DNA of 64,000 bases from Actinoplanes derwentensis (GCF_900104725.1 NZ_LT629758.1:6152501-6216500); one strand, 5' to 3'. Positions 49,165-58,340 are shown, counted from the first letter of the stretch. Translations and numbers: made by a program. Notes: generated by a model not told the origin, from the letters alone.

Positions 49165-50409
49165 CTATTCATAGCGTCGGGCCGCGGCCTGGCGGGCCAT
49201 CTGCTGGCGCACGTCCAACTGGTCGGCCCGAGGCCGATTTGAGGGCGCGCTGCCGACCGCGGGCCTGGCCTCGCGGTCGCCGGCAGCCGGATAGCCGGAA
49301 GGCCGCACCGGGAACGACCCACCGACGGCCTGCTCACCGGGCAGACCATGGTTCTCGTAGGGATGTCGGTCCGCACCGCTATAGGGATGCCGGTCCGCAC
49401 CGCCGTAAGGATGCCGGTCAGCGCTGCTGTAAGGATGACTGCGGGCTGCGGCATATGGCCGCCCCTCAGCGGCGGAGGCATATGTGATGCCGCCGACCAC
49501 GGGCACCTCGGCCATGCCGTCGTGCCGGTATCCGTCGGTCATGAACTCGGGCGTTGCCACCGGCCCGTATCCCATCGCCGACGGATCGCGGGAGACCACC
49601 GGCGCGAAACCACCCGGCCGCTCGAACTCCTCGGTTCGCCGACCGGACACATCCACCACCTCGGCCCCATCGGCCCGGATGACGAAGGGCACGTCTGACG
49701 CCCCGATCCCATCGCCGTAACCGGTGTCGGGTGCGCCTGACGCCATGCGCCCATCGCTGTGACCAGACAAGGACGCGCCTGACTGATCACGACCGTCGCC
49801 ATAACCGGTGACGAAAGCACCCGACGCCTCACGCTCATCGCCGTGACCGGTGACGAAAGCACCTGACGTCACACGCCCGTCGCCGTGACCAGAGAAGGGT
49901 GCGGATGACATTCCGTGCCCGTCACCATGGCCGGAGAGCGCGGCGGCGGAGCGGGCGGAGGCTGGAGAGCCGAACGTGCCAAGGGCTCCGGCGTGATCAG
50001 TGCGGGCTGTGGCGGTGGGCCCGGAGCCGTCAGCGTCAGCCGGTGGCCGGTAGCTGTCGGCGGGGGACTCGAGGGCCGGGGAATCGGCGTGCGCGGCAGC
50101 GGCACGGGCGGTCATCGCGGCTGGGCGTAGGACGGACGCGCGGACCGACGCGGCCTCGCCGTCCACCGGGGGTGTGGTGGAGGCGCCGGCGACCAGGTCG
50201 TTGAACTTGACCATCAGGGCGACCGTGAACGGCAGCACCAGCACCCCCCACCAGCTGACCAGCTCGGCCAGGGCCAGCAGGAGGCCCAGGACCACGGCTC
50301 CTTCGAGGAAGACGAAGCAGAGCAGGCTGCTGGGTGCCAGGTGCCGCAGGCACAGGATCCGCGCGTAGAGCGGCTGGCCGGCCGGGTCGACGGGACGGGG
50401 ACGGGTCAT
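49165..50409 (-). CDS. Membrane protein with tandem-repeat tail, coupled to holA
   Basis: This 414-residue protein has two membrane helices in the first 70 residues (LCFVFLEGAVVLGLLLALAEL and WWGVLVLPFTVALMVKFNDLVAG) and a long disordered cytoplasmic or external region. That region contains about five 14-15-residue units of the form SGAFVTGHGDEREA (about 150-225) and four GADRHPYS-type units (about 345-372). It ends in a basic helix. The ATG at 50409 overlaps the holA stop (ATGA), so it is co-translated with the polymerase subunit. The two-helix start is conserved in this position in relatives, while the repeats look lineage-specific. Function is unknown. Confidence 0.75.
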   Translation of the reverse strand: MTRPRPVDPAGQPLYARILCLRHLAPSSLLCFVFLEGAVVLGLLLALAELVSWWGVLVLPFTVALMVKFNDLVAGASTTPPVDGEAASVRASVLRPAAMTARAAAAHADSPALESPADSYRPPADADGSGPTATARTDHAGALGTFGSPASARSAAALSGHGDGHGMSSAPFSGHGDGRVTSGAFVTGHGDEREASGAFVTGYGDGRDQSGASLSGHSDGRMASGAPDTGYGDGIGASDVPFVIRADGAEVVDVSGRRTEEFERPGGFAPVVSRDPSAMGYGPVATPEFMTDGYRHDGMAEVPVVGGITYASAAEGRPYAAARSHPYSSADRHPYGGADRHPYSGADRHPYENHGLPGEQAVGGSFPVRPSGYPAAGDREARPAVGSAPSNRPRADQLDVRQQMARQAAARRYE

Positions 50410-51389
50410 CGGGTGCCTCCGTCACGGCGGGCCGCGGTGATGGCGAAGACCGTCTGCTCCAGGGCGTAGCCCCGGTCCTCGGCGCCGCCCTTGACCGCGG
50501 CGTTGCAGTCGGCGGCGGCGCGCATGGCGTCGACCAGGCCTTCCGGGGTCCAGCCGCGGCTGCGGGCCTGTGCCTTCTCGATCTTCCACGCGGGCATGCC
50601 GAGGGAACTCGCCAGCTGATAAGGGTTGCCGCGGCCGGCAGAGGCGACCCGCGCGACGGTCCGGATGCCGTCGGCGAGGGCGTCGGCGATCGGCACCGGG
50701 TCGACACCGACGTGTAGGGCCCAGCGCAGGGCCTCCAGCGCGCCGGGCAGGTCGCCGACCATCGCGGCGTCGGCCACCGCGAAGCCGGTCACTTCGGCGC
50801 GGCCTTTGTAGTACCGCGCGACCACGGCTTCGGTGATCTTGCCGTCGGTGTCGGCGAGCAACTGCGAACAGGCGGCCGCGATCTCTCGCAGGTCGTTGCC
50901 GACCGCCTGGAGCAGCGCGGCCGCGGCGGACTCGTCACACCGGGCGCCATGCCGGCGGAACTCGTTGCGGACGAAAGCGGTGCGCTCGGTGTCCTTCTTG
51001 AACTTCATCACGGGCACGACCGTGGCTCCGGCCGCCCGCAGCCCGTCGGCGAACGCCTTGCCCTTGGCCCCGCCCACGTGCGTGACGATCAGGGTGACGT
51101 CGGGGTCGGGGTTCTTCGCATAGGCCAACAGGACGGTGCTGAGGTCTTTACGCACGTCCTGCCCGTTACGGATGGTGAGGACCCGGCGCCCACCGAACAG
51201 TGACGGGCTCAGCATCTCGGCGACCTCGCCGGGGACCAGTGAACCCGCCTCATAGTCCCGGACGTCCGCCCCGGGCTCGGCGGCCCGCGCAGCTTCGACC
51301 GCCTCGGCGACGGCACGAGCGGCGAGCAACTCCTCATCACCTTGGACGAGGAGCAGCGAGGGGGGCGGCGCGGCATTCACGTGCAACAT
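50406..51389 (-). CDS. holA: DNA polymerase III delta subunit
   Basis: This clamp-loader subunit of about 327 residues opens the sliding clamp during replication. LLLVQGDEELLAARAVAEAVEAAR is the usual opening, followed by VLTIRNGQDV, VTLIVTHVGGAKGKAFADGLRAAGA, and the helical C-terminal collar (WALHVGVDPVPIADALADGIRTVARV). The ATG at 51389 is chosen; the true start could be a few codons later. It lies downstream of comEC, which is the usual arrangement, but 357 bp of repeat-containing sequence intervene. It is coupled to the downstream membrane protein gene. Confidence 0.92.
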   Translation of the reverse strand: MLHVNAAPPPSLLLVQGDEELLAARAVAEAVEAARAAEPGADVRDYEAGSLVPGEVAEMLSPSLFGGRRVLTIRNGQDVRKDLSTVLLAYAKNPDPDVTLIVTHVGGAKGKAFADGLRAAGATVVPVMKFKKDTERTAFVRNEFRRHGARCDESAAAALLQAVGNDLREIAAACSQLLADTDGKITEAVVARYYKGRAEVTGFAVADAAMVGDLPGALEALRWALHVGVDPVPIADALADGIRTVARVASAGRGNPYQLASSLGMPAWKIEKAQARSRGWTPEGLVDAMRAAADCNAAVKGGAEDRGYALEQTVFAITAARRDGGTR

Positions 51390-51529
51390 CGTCGCACGGG
51401 GTACCGACAGTTCCACGGGCCTCACTCGTTAGCGCAGGCCGCTGATCACCGAATGCGAAACCAGACATATCGGCGACCTGGCATGCCTGCACGCCCGTAC
51501 AGTCTCCTGCTCAGGCCTAACATGCCGGG

Positions 51530-51558
51530 TTGACATTTAGCCCAATTCGCTCTCTATT
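51530..51558 (+). promoter_or_regulatory. Near-consensus promoter facing the comEC end
   Basis: TTGACA (51530-51535) followed after exactly 17 bases by TCTATT (51553-51558). It faces rightward, where no plus-strand gene exists and comEC lies on the other strand. A transcript would start near 51565. Confidence 0.5.
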
Positions 51559-51627
51559 GAGACCCATCAGGCATAAAGTCCGCCCGCCCGAGTCCCCCTT
51601 CCGGGCGTGTCACCTCCGTCACTGCAA

Positions 51628-51690
51628 CGAAATCACTGAGCGAATCACCGAGCGAACTCACTGAACGAATCACTAGGCGAACTCACTGAA
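51628..51690 (+). repeat. 12/13-bp alternating tandem repeat
   Basis: Five units alternate 13 and 12 bp: CGAAATCACTGAG, CGAATCACCGAG, CGAACTCACTGAA, CGAATCACTAGG, CGAACTCACTGAA, giving a 25-bp higher period. It lies within the comEC-holA gap. Confidence 0.85.
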
Positions 51691-51746
51691 CGAAATCGCC
51701 GTGGTCGAACAACTACAACCGGTCACCGCGGCAGGGCCGAGCCGGT

Positions 51747-54113
51747 TCACTGTGGTGGATCACCTCGGCCCACCACGGCCAGACCGTTGCCGGCCACCAC
51801 CGCCGCGACGTCACCCGACTCGTCGGTGCGCAGGACTCGCGCGCCGCCCCGAGCAATCCGTGCGAGCAGTACCGGGTTCGGATGCCCGTAATCGTTGTCC
51901 CGCCCGACCGACACCAGCGCCACCGCGGGATCGACCGCGTCCAGCAGCACCAGCGATTGCAGGGCGCTCCCGTGATGGGCGACCTTCAGCACGTCCGATC
52001 GCAGTCCCGCCCCGAACGCGGCCGCCAGATCCTCCTGCTCCTCGGTCTCGGCGTCACCGAGCAGCAGGACCGACCGGCCACCGAGCACCGCCCGTACGAT
52101 CAGCGAATTGTTGTTGGGGTCCGAATTGGTCCCGCGTTTCGGCGTGATCGGCCCGAGGACCTCCAGTCGCAGGTCACCGATCGTCCAGGTCCATCCGGGG
52201 CCGGCCGGCCGCAGCGCGATCCCGGATCCGGCGGCGGCCGCTTCCACGGCGGCCCGGCCGCCGACGGGTTCCGGCCAGTCCGGGCCGATCACCGCGCCCA
52301 CCTCGCGGTCCCGGAACACGCCGGCCACCCCACCGATGTGGTCGGCGTGGTAGTGGCTGACGATCAGGATCGCTACCTGCCGGATGCCGAGACGGCGCAG
52401 GCAGTGGTCGATCGCGTTCGGTTCCGGCCCGGCGTCGACGACGACCGCCCGCCCGGGCCCGGCCGGCAGCACCACGGCGTCGCCCTGCCCGACGGCGCAG
52501 GCCACCACGAGCCAGCCGGGCGGCGGCCAGCCGGGGACGAGCAGTCGCACCGGCAGCGCACCGAGGATCGCGCCGAGGGCCACCACGGTCGCCAGGCGCC
52601 GGACTAGCGCCTGCCGCGCCGCGAACAGGAACGCCACCGTCAGCAGTGCGAGCAGTAACCCACCGAAGGCACCGTCCGGCCACGGCAGCGCCCCGGCCGG
52701 CACCCGGGCCCCGATACGAGCGATCAGGACCAGCCACTCGGTGGGCCAGTGGCCGATCCAGGCGATGAATTCGGCGGCCGCCGGCCACACCGGGGACAGC
52801 ACCGCCGCGGCCACCCCGAACAGCGTGGCCGGGGCGATCGCCGGAACCGCGACCAGGTTGGCCGGCAGCGCGACGAGACTGACGGTGCCGGAGATCGCCG
52901 CGACCACCGGGCTACAGGCGATCTGGGCCGCGGCCGGTACCGCCAGCGCCTCCGCCATCCCGGCCGGGCAGCCCCGGCGCCGGAGCCCGTCCCGCCAGAC
53001 CGGGGCGATCAGCAGCAGACCGGCGGTGGCGAGCACCGACAGCGCGAAACCCGGATCGGACGCCAGCTCCGGATCGGCGATCAGCAGCACCGCGGCGCCC
53101 GCCGCCAGCGCGGGAACCGCCGCCCGGGGCCGCCCGGTGGCCAGCCCCAGCAGCCCGATCGCGCCCATCGCCGCAGCCCGGATCACGCTGGGTGACGGCC
53201 GGGCCAGGATGACGAACCCGGCCAGCGCCACCACGCACAGGATCGCGCAGAGCACCGGCCCGGCACCGGCCCGCCGCACCACGAACAGGACGACACCGAC
53301 GACGATCGCGACATTGGTTCCGGAGACCGCGGTCAGGTGCGTCATCCCGGTCGTACGGAAATCCTCCTCCAATCCCGGGTCGAGCCGGCTGGTGTCACCG
53401 ACCACCAGTCCCGGAAGCAACCCGCCGGAGTCGTCCGGCAGTGGCTCGCAGGCCCGCTGCAGTCCGGCCCGCAGCACACCCGCCGCGCGCTGCGCCCACG
53501 ACGGGCGGCCGGTCAGGACGGGTGCCTTGCGCACCGAGAGGACCGCGGCCCGCAGGTCACCGGGCCTCGGTGGCATGAGCCGCCCGGTCGCGGTGACCCG
53601 TTGGCCCGGAAGTAGTCCGCGCCATCCCGGGTCCGATCCCAGCACCAACCCACGCGCGGACAGCCGGATCGGCGCGGCGTCCTCCGCGACGACGGTCTCT
53701 AGGTCGACGGCGACGAGATAGGTGGGCGGCCCGGCCGTCGCCGCCAAGGCTCGCGGGTCGTCTCGCACCACCATTTCGGCTTGTACGGTGGCCCCGCTCC
53801 GGACCAGCCCGGCCAGCACCGGAGCCTCCCGGACCGACACCCGGGCCGCCGTGGCGAGAGCCCCGCAGCCGGCCCCGAGCACCACCGCCACCGCGATCCA
53901 CCGGCCGGCCCGCACCCACCAGCCGTCCGGCCGGGCCCGGATCATCGGGGCCAGGACCAGTGACGCCGCGATCGTCAGCCCGGCGGCGCCGACCGCCAGT
54001 CCCCCGCCGGCCGGCAGGTGGAGCGCGCCCAGAGCCGCGAGCCAGAGACCCACCGTGAACCCGGCCAGCCGTAGGTCAGGCACCTTTCCCGGCTCAGGAC
54101 TCACCCCGCGCAT
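51747..54113 (-). CDS. comEC: ComEC/Rec2-family competence membrane protein
   Basis: This 788-residue protein forms the inner-membrane channel for DNA uptake in competent bacteria. It has the ComEC OB-like region, the competence core with about ten helices (TTGMTHLTAVSGTNVAIVVG is diagnostic), and a C-terminal metallo-beta-lactamase-like domain with SHYHADHIGG and VAHHGSALQS. The metal ligands look intact. The ATG at 54113 overlaps the comEA stop (ATGA). Although natural competence is not established in this group, the pair comEA-comEC is conserved. The downstream gene holA is separated by 357 bp. Confidence 0.93.
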   Translation of the reverse strand: MRGVSPEPGKVPDLRLAGFTVGLWLAALGALHLPAGGGLAVGAAGLTIAASLVLAPMIRARPDGWWVRAGRWIAVAVVLGAGCGALATAARVSVREAPVLAGLVRSGATVQAEMVVRDDPRALAATAGPPTYLVAVDLETVVAEDAAPIRLSARGLVLGSDPGWRGLLPGQRVTATGRLMPPRPGDLRAAVLSVRKAPVLTGRPSWAQRAAGVLRAGLQRACEPLPDDSGGLLPGLVVGDTSRLDPGLEEDFRTTGMTHLTAVSGTNVAIVVGVVLFVVRRAGAGPVLCAILCVVALAGFVILARPSPSVIRAAAMGAIGLLGLATGRPRAAVPALAAGAAVLLIADPELASDPGFALSVLATAGLLLIAPVWRDGLRRRGCPAGMAEALAVPAAAQIACSPVVAAISGTVSLVALPANLVAVPAIAPATLFGVAAAVLSPVWPAAAEFIAWIGHWPTEWLVLIARIGARVPAGALPWPDGAFGGLLLALLTVAFLFAARQALVRRLATVVALGAILGALPVRLLVPGWPPPGWLVVACAVGQGDAVVLPAGPGRAVVVDAGPEPNAIDHCLRRLGIRQVAILIVSHYHADHIGGVAGVFRDREVGAVIGPDWPEPVGGRAAVEAAAAGSGIALRPAGPGWTWTIGDLRLEVLGPITPKRGTNSDPNNNSLIVRAVLGGRSVLLLGDAETEEQEDLAAAFGAGLRSDVLKVAHHGSALQSLVLLDAVDPAVALVSVGRDNDYGHPNPVLLARIARGGARVLRTDESGDVAAVVAGNGLAVVGRGDPPQ

Positions 54114-55279
54114 CAGATCGTCACCAGGTCTTTGAGCTGCTCGTAGCGGGAATCCCCGATCCCGTCCACCTTCCGCAGATCGCTCACCGCCTTGAATCCG
54201 CCCTGGGATTCCCGGGCGTCGAGGATTCGCTGGGCGAGCACCGGCCCCACGCCGGGCAGGCCGTCCAGATCCGTGAGGGTGGCGGTGTTGAGGTTCACCA
54301 GCGAGCCACCGGTGCCGGGTGCGCCGGTGCCCGCGGCCGGCCCGGTCGTCGTGCCGGGCGGCGGGGTGACCCCCACCATGATCAGTTCGCCGTCGGTGAC
54401 CCGCCGGGCGAGGTTGAGCATGGCCACGTCGACGCCGGGTTCCGCCCCGCCGGCCGCTTCCAGCGCGTCCGCGACCCGCGCTCCGGGGCTGAGACGGACC
54501 AGCCCGGGCCGGCGCACTTTCCCACCGACCGCGACCACCACCTCGACGACCGAGGGGACCGGGGTCTGAACCGCGCCGGACGCACCGATGACGGCCGTGA
54601 CGGTCCCGCCCGGATCGGCCACCACATCGTCGAGCCGGGGCCGTGACCGCCATGCCAGAAAGGCCGCCACCAGCACGACGACCACCGCCACTGCGGCCAG
54701 CGCCCGCACCCCGGGCCGACCGGGATCGAAAGCGTCCAGCCATTGCCGCCGCCCATTCTCGAAGGCTCCGGCCGAACTCAATCCGGGCCCACCGGAGTCG
54801 GCCTCACCGTCCTCCCACTGCCCGGGGAAGCCGGGAAGACCCCCGGAGACCACCGAGGAGGAAGGCGCAGGAGAAACCGGGCCGGGAGTGACAGCGCGGA
54901 CCGCCCCGGTGGCATCCCACGGATAGGCCGGCCCGGACACCGGCATCACCCCGAAAGGCTCACCCGAAGAGCCGCCGGAGCCGCCCCCGAACCGCCCGCC
55001 GCCCCCGGCGGCCAACACCCCCGACGACGGAAATCCACCTGGCGGAGAGCCACCCGGCGGACCCTCCCCGAAAGGGGACAGATCCTCCTCCTCCGCAGCC
55101 CAGGCAGGCACGATGTCCGCCCACTCCAGCGGCCCGGACTCGGGCACCGCCCGTCGGCGCGCGCCGTCGTCGAGCACCGCCCGCAGCCGCGCTCCCACGA
55201 CGTCACCGCTATCCTTCGCCTCTCGCACGGCCCGACCGTAGGAACTTCCCGGTTCCCCCGCTCGCGGCCCTGTGGACAA
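54113..55279 (-). CDS. comEA: ComEA helix-hairpin-helix DNA-binding protein
   Basis: This protein of about 388 residues has a long disordered, glycine- and proline-rich N-terminal region (1-190). A membrane helix follows (about 192-210, LAAVAVVVVLVAAFLAW), then a SLBB-like segment (VVVAVGGKVRRPGLVRLSPGARV) and a C-terminal helix-hairpin-helix pair (LVNLNTATLTDLDGLPGVGPVLAQRILDAR). It binds incoming DNA and passes it to ComEC. The N-terminal part is far longer than usual. The first codon read here is TTG at 55279; a GTG at 55228 is an alternative. It is divergent from the PrmC-like gene. Confidence 0.88.
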   Translation of the reverse strand: MSTGPRAGEPGSSYGRAVREAKDSGDVVGARLRAVLDDGARRRAVPESGPLEWADIVPAWAAEEEDLSPFGEGPPGGSPPGGFPSSGVLAAGGGGRFGGGSGGSSGEPFGVMPVSGPAYPWDATGAVRAVTPGPVSPAPSSSVVSGGLPGFPGQWEDGEADSGGPGLSSAGAFENGRRQWLDAFDPGRPGVRALAAVAVVVVLVAAFLAWRSRPRLDDVVADPGGTVTAVIGASGAVQTPVPSVVEVVVAVGGKVRRPGLVRLSPGARVADALEAAGGAEPGVDVAMLNLARRVTDGELIMVGVTPPPGTTTGPAAGTGAPGTGGSLVNLNTATLTDLDGLPGVGPVLAQRILDARESQGGFKAVSDLRKVDGIGDSRYEQLKDLVTI

Positions 55280-55311
55280 CCCGGCACTGTGGATGAGCGA
55301 GGAACCGACAA

Positions 55312-56076
55312 GTGATCTCCACCGAGGCTCTGGCCACTGCCGTGCTCCGGCTCTGTGCCGCGGGCTGTGTATTCGCCGAGGACGAGGCGGAGGTCCTGCG
55401 GGAGGCCGCCGTCGACGACGGCGCGCTGGATCTGCTGGTGTCCCGGCGGGCCACCGGTGAACCCTTGGAGCAGGTGGTCGGCTGGGCGGACTTCGGCGGG
55501 GTACGCGTACGGCTGAGTCCCGGTGTCTTCGTCCCCCGGGTCCGCAGTGAGCTGCTGGTGAATCTCGCCGCCACCGAGGTGGGCGGGGTGGTCGTCGATC
55601 TGTGCTGCGGTTCGGGGGCGCTGGGCCTGGCTCTCCGCCGGCGCCGGCCGGACATCGTGCTGCACGCGGCCGATCTGGATCCGCGGGCGGTGGCCTGCGC
55701 CCGGGCGAACCTGGACGGGAACGTGTATCAGGGCGACCTGTTCCGGGCCCTACCGAACACGTTGCGGGGGCGGGTGGACGTACTGCTGGCGAACGTCCCT
55801 TACGTCGCGACCCGCCATCTCCCGTTCCTGCCCGCCGAGGCCCGCGACCACGAGCCGCGCTCGGCCCTGGACGGTGGCGACGACGGCCTGGCGATCTTCC
55901 GGCGGGTGGCTGCGGAGGCTTCCCGCTGGTTGTCCCCCGGTGGCCTGCTGATCTCCGAGATCACTGAGGCGCAGACGACGGCGGCGATCGACGCGGTCAC
56001 CGGTCATGGATTGACGGCCACGGTCATGACCGACGATGATCTCGACGCCCGCGCGATCCTGGCGCGATATCTGTAA
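55312..56076 (+). CDS. PrmC-like N5-glutamine methyltransferase paralogue
   Basis: This 254-residue SAM methyltransferase resembles HemK/PrmC. It has a helical N-domain with LEQVVGWADFGGVRVRLSPGVFVPRVRSE, motif I VVDLCCGSGALGLAL, and the catalytic loop ANVPYVATRHLP, where NVPY replaces the usual NPPY. PrmC methylates the GGQ glutamine of release factors; this shorter paralogue with NVPY is common in actinobacteria and its substrate is not established. The GTG at 55312 is used. The next gene starts 36 bp later after a GGAGAGAAGGA site. Confidence 0.8.
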   Translation: MISTEALATAVLRLCAAGCVFAEDEAEVLREAAVDDGALDLLVSRRATGEPLEQVVGWADFGGVRVRLSPGVFVPRVRSELLVNLAATEVGGVVVDLCCGSGALGLALRRRRPDIVLHAADLDPRAVACARANLDGNVYQGDLFRALPNTLRGRVDVLLANVPYVATRHLPFLPAEARDHEPRSALDGGDDGLAIFRRVAAEASRWLSPGGLLISEITEAQTTAAIDAVTGHGLTATVMTDDDLDARAILARYL

Positions 56077-56112
56077 ATAAAGTACACAAAACGACCGGAG
56101 AGAAGGACCCCG

Positions 56113-57084
56113 GTGGGCCTGCTGCGTAGAATCGCCCGCGTCCGGCTGGCCGGCCGGATGCTGCGCCGTCTGCGCCGTGCCGGCGTTCCGGACGCCCGCT
56201 ACCTGTCCCGCCCGTTCGAGGTGCGGTTCACCGCGCCGGGCGACACCGAGCCCACCATCCTGCCGCTGGCCCCGTTCCTGGCCCGGCAGCGGTCGCTGGA
56301 CGATCTGATCGCGGAGTTGCTGCGGGTTCCGGTGTCGTGGCGGGAGGCCGCGCCGATGCTGCGGCCGGTGTTGCGCGGTGCGGCGCCGGGAGCGCCGTTG
56401 AGCCGCCCGGCGTTGCCGTTCCTGTCCGAGTTCGTGGTGGTCGATCAACCCGACACGATGACGTACGTCACCCCGGCCCAGTCCGCGACCTGGCACTCGT
56501 CGAAGGACCGGATCTTCGCCACCGCCCGGGCCAACCTGACCGGCGCGGTGCTGCACGGTTCGGCGACGACGGTGCGTTTCGTCGATGACGGCAACGCCTA
56601 CTGGACGTCACATCTGCTATTGCCGGGCTGGCTGGGCCGCTTGTCGGAGCAGGTCGGCGGTGTTCCGGTGGCGTTCGCTCCGGAGCGGGGCACGTTACTG
56701 GTGACGGCCGACGACGGCCCGCATCTGGTGGCGCTGTTCGCCGAGGCGGAGCTGTTGTTCGCGAGGTCGCCGCACCGGCTGAGCCCGATGGCGTACGTGA
56801 GCGATGAGAACGGCTGCACGATCCCGTACCGGAGCGAGAAGCTGTACCGCACGGTCCGGCGAGCGGAGAGTCTGCTGGCCATTCACGAGTACGCCGCCCA
56901 GGGCGTCACGTTGACGCTGGTGGACGGCTGGCGTACCCGGGCGGTGTGGCCGAAGGACGGGCCGGTCCTGTTGCCGGAGGCCGACGAGGTCCTGATCGGT
57001 GACGAGGTCGTGCCTTGGGCGGATCTGCTGCCGCGCCTGACCCGTACCGATCACGAGCCGCCGCGGTGGGCACCACGGGAATGA
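56113..57084 (+). CDS. Uncharacterised protein, DUF1444-like
   Basis: This 323-residue soluble protein opens MGLLRRIARVRLAGRMLRRLRRAG, a basic helix. It contains RPALPFLSEFVVVDQPDTMTYVTPAQSATW and ATARANLTG, segments that resemble the DUF1444/YtpQ family. No catalytic residues are evident. Its start (GTG 56113) has a clear binding site. It overlaps the convergent degV gene by 34 bp at the 3' end. Function is unknown, and the family assignment is tentative. Confidence 0.6.
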   Translation: MGLLRRIARVRLAGRMLRRLRRAGVPDARYLSRPFEVRFTAPGDTEPTILPLAPFLARQRSLDDLIAELLRVPVSWREAAPMLRPVLRGAAPGAPLSRPALPFLSEFVVVDQPDTMTYVTPAQSATWHSSKDRIFATARANLTGAVLHGSATTVRFVDDGNAYWTSHLLLPGWLGRLSEQVGGVPVAFAPERGTLLVTADDGPHLVALFAEAELLFARSPHRLSPMAYVSDENGCTIPYRSEKLYRTVRRAESLLAIHEYAAQGVTLTLVDGWRTRAVWPKDGPVLLPEADEVLIGDEVVPWADLLPRLTRTDHEPPRWAPRE

Positions 57085-57917
57085 ACGACGACCCCGGCCA
57101 GTCCGGGGCCGGTGTGCGCGGCGACCACCGCACCCACCTCGGTGAGGTAGCAGTCGCGCAGCCGGTCGCCGAGCCGGTCGCCGAGCGCACCGACCAGGGC
57201 CGACGCCCGGTCGGGGGTGCCCAGGTGGTGAACGGCCACGTCGGCCTCGCCGTCGCCGGCCGCTTCGACGGCCAGATCGACGAGGCGGGTGAGGGCCCGC
57301 CCGGCGGTGCGGACCCGGTCCCGGACGGTGATCGCGCCGTTCTCCACGTGCAGGATCGGCTTGACCGAGAGGGCGGTGCCGAGCAGCGCCGAGGCGGCCC
57401 CGATCCGGCCGCCGCGGCGCAGGAACTCCAGGGTGTCGACGTAGAACAGGGTGGTCACCCGGCCGGCCACCGCGAACGCCGCCCGGGTGACCGCTTCCAG
57501 GTCGTGGCCGTCACGGGCGGCCGCGGCGGCGGCCAGCGCGGGAAAGCCGAGTCCCATCGCGGCGGTGCCGCTGTCGACGACCCGCACCCGGGGACCGACC
57601 TCGGCGGCGGCGAGTTGGGCGGCCTCGTAGGTGCCGGACAGTTTGGCGGACAGGTGCACCGAGACGACACCGTCGGCCCCGGCGTCGAGCAGGCGACGGT
57701 ACTGCGTGACGAACTGGGCGGGAGCCGGCCGGGACGTACTGACGGCGGCCCGGCGCGCGGTGAGCGCCCGGGCCACCTCGGCCGGGGAGACCTCCAGGCC
57801 CTCGAGGCCGTCCCAGCCGTTGATCACGACGGTGAGCGGCACGATGGTCAGGTCATACATGCCGTTCAGTTCGGCCGGCAGGTACGCGGTGGAGTCGGTC
57901 ACAACCGCGATGGTCAT
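57051..57917 (-). CDS. DegV-family fatty-acid-binding protein
   Basis: This 288-residue protein binds fatty acids and may supply them to a kinase for phospholipid synthesis, as FakB does. It has TIAVVTDSTAYLPAEL, STSRPAPAQFVTQYRRLLDAGADGVVSVHLSAKLSGTYEAAQLAA, VDTLEFLRRGGRIGAASALLGTALSVKPIL and the closing VVAAHTGPGLAGVV. The motifs for fatty-acid head group binding (STSRPAP, LSGTY, HTGPG) are all present. The ATG at 57917 has a leaderless TACCTT box. No fakA-like gene is seen nearby. Confidence 0.93.
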   Translation of the reverse strand: MTIAVVTDSTAYLPAELNGMYDLTIVPLTVVINGWDGLEGLEVSPAEVARALTARRAAVSTSRPAPAQFVTQYRRLLDAGADGVVSVHLSAKLSGTYEAAQLAAAEVGPRVRVVDSGTAAMGLGFPALAAAAAARDGHDLEAVTRAAFAVAGRVTTLFYVDTLEFLRRGGRIGAASALLGTALSVKPILHVENGAITVRDRVRTAGRALTRLVDLAVEAAGDGEADVAVHHLGTPDRASALVGALGDRLGDRLRDCYLTEVGAVVAAHTGPGLAGVVVHSRGAHRGGS

Positions 57918-57929
57918 GCAGGCAAGGTA
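57918..57929 (-). promoter_or_regulatory. Leaderless-type -10 box for the DegV gene
   Basis: TACCTT (57924-57929 on the minus strand), six bases, then ATG. Confidence 0.55.
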
Positions 57930-57935
57930 CTCGAT

Positions 57936-58340
57936 TCAGTGCACGGTGACCGAGGAGACCACGAACGGCTGCCCCTGCATGCAGGTGGTCATCAGGCCGG
58001 ACTGGGCCTTGCCGACCACGGTGACCCGGGCACCGTCCTGGATCGACGCGCGCAACTTGTCGTCTCGGATGATCAGCAGGTGGTCGCCGGTGCCGTCCTT
58101 GAGGAGCAGACATTTCGCCTCGACCCCGGCGCTCACGGTGCCGGTGAGAGTCACCGAACCCGGCTCCGGCGAAGCAGAAGCCGAGGCCGAATAGGGAGCG
58201 GTGGACGGCTCAGCGGTGGTACCCGAGGTCGAGAAGGCAGGCTCGGGGGCACCGCCGGCGTCGATGGGGGCGTTGTTCGCGCAACCGGCGATGAGCGCCA
58301 GGAGCAGCGCGGCGGGGACGACGGCCTTACGGATCTGCAT
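57936..58340 (-). CDS. Lipoprotein with tRNA_anti-like OB fold
   Basis: This 134-residue lipoprotein has a signal ending LIAGCA (Cys20), a Ser/Ala-rich linker and a C-terminal domain of about 70 residues. The segment LTGTVSAGVEAKCLLLKDGTGDHLLIIRDD ... GARVTVVGKAQSGLMTTCMQGQPFVVSSV resembles the small OB-fold domains of the tRNA_anti/YdeI-like type that occur in secreted actinobacterial proteins. It contains two cysteines that could form a disulfide outside. Function is unknown. It precedes the DegV gene with 18 bp between. Confidence 0.75.
   Translation of the reverse strand: MQIRKAVVPAALLLALIAGCANNAPIDAGGAPEPAFSTSGTTAEPSTAPYSASASASPEPGSVTLTGTVSAGVEAKCLLLKDGTGDHLLIIRDDKLRASIQDGARVTVVGKAQSGLMTTCMQGQPFVVSSVTVH

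Larger units (their letters stand above)
51390..51746. other. 357-bp gap between comEC and holA
   Basis: No gene is visible. The gap has lower G+C than its surroundings, a tandem array (51628-51690), a near-consensus promoter on the plus strand (51530-51558) and a hairpin near 51585-51607 (CGCCCG/CGGGCG). The holA promoter should lie in its left part. Confidence 0.6.
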
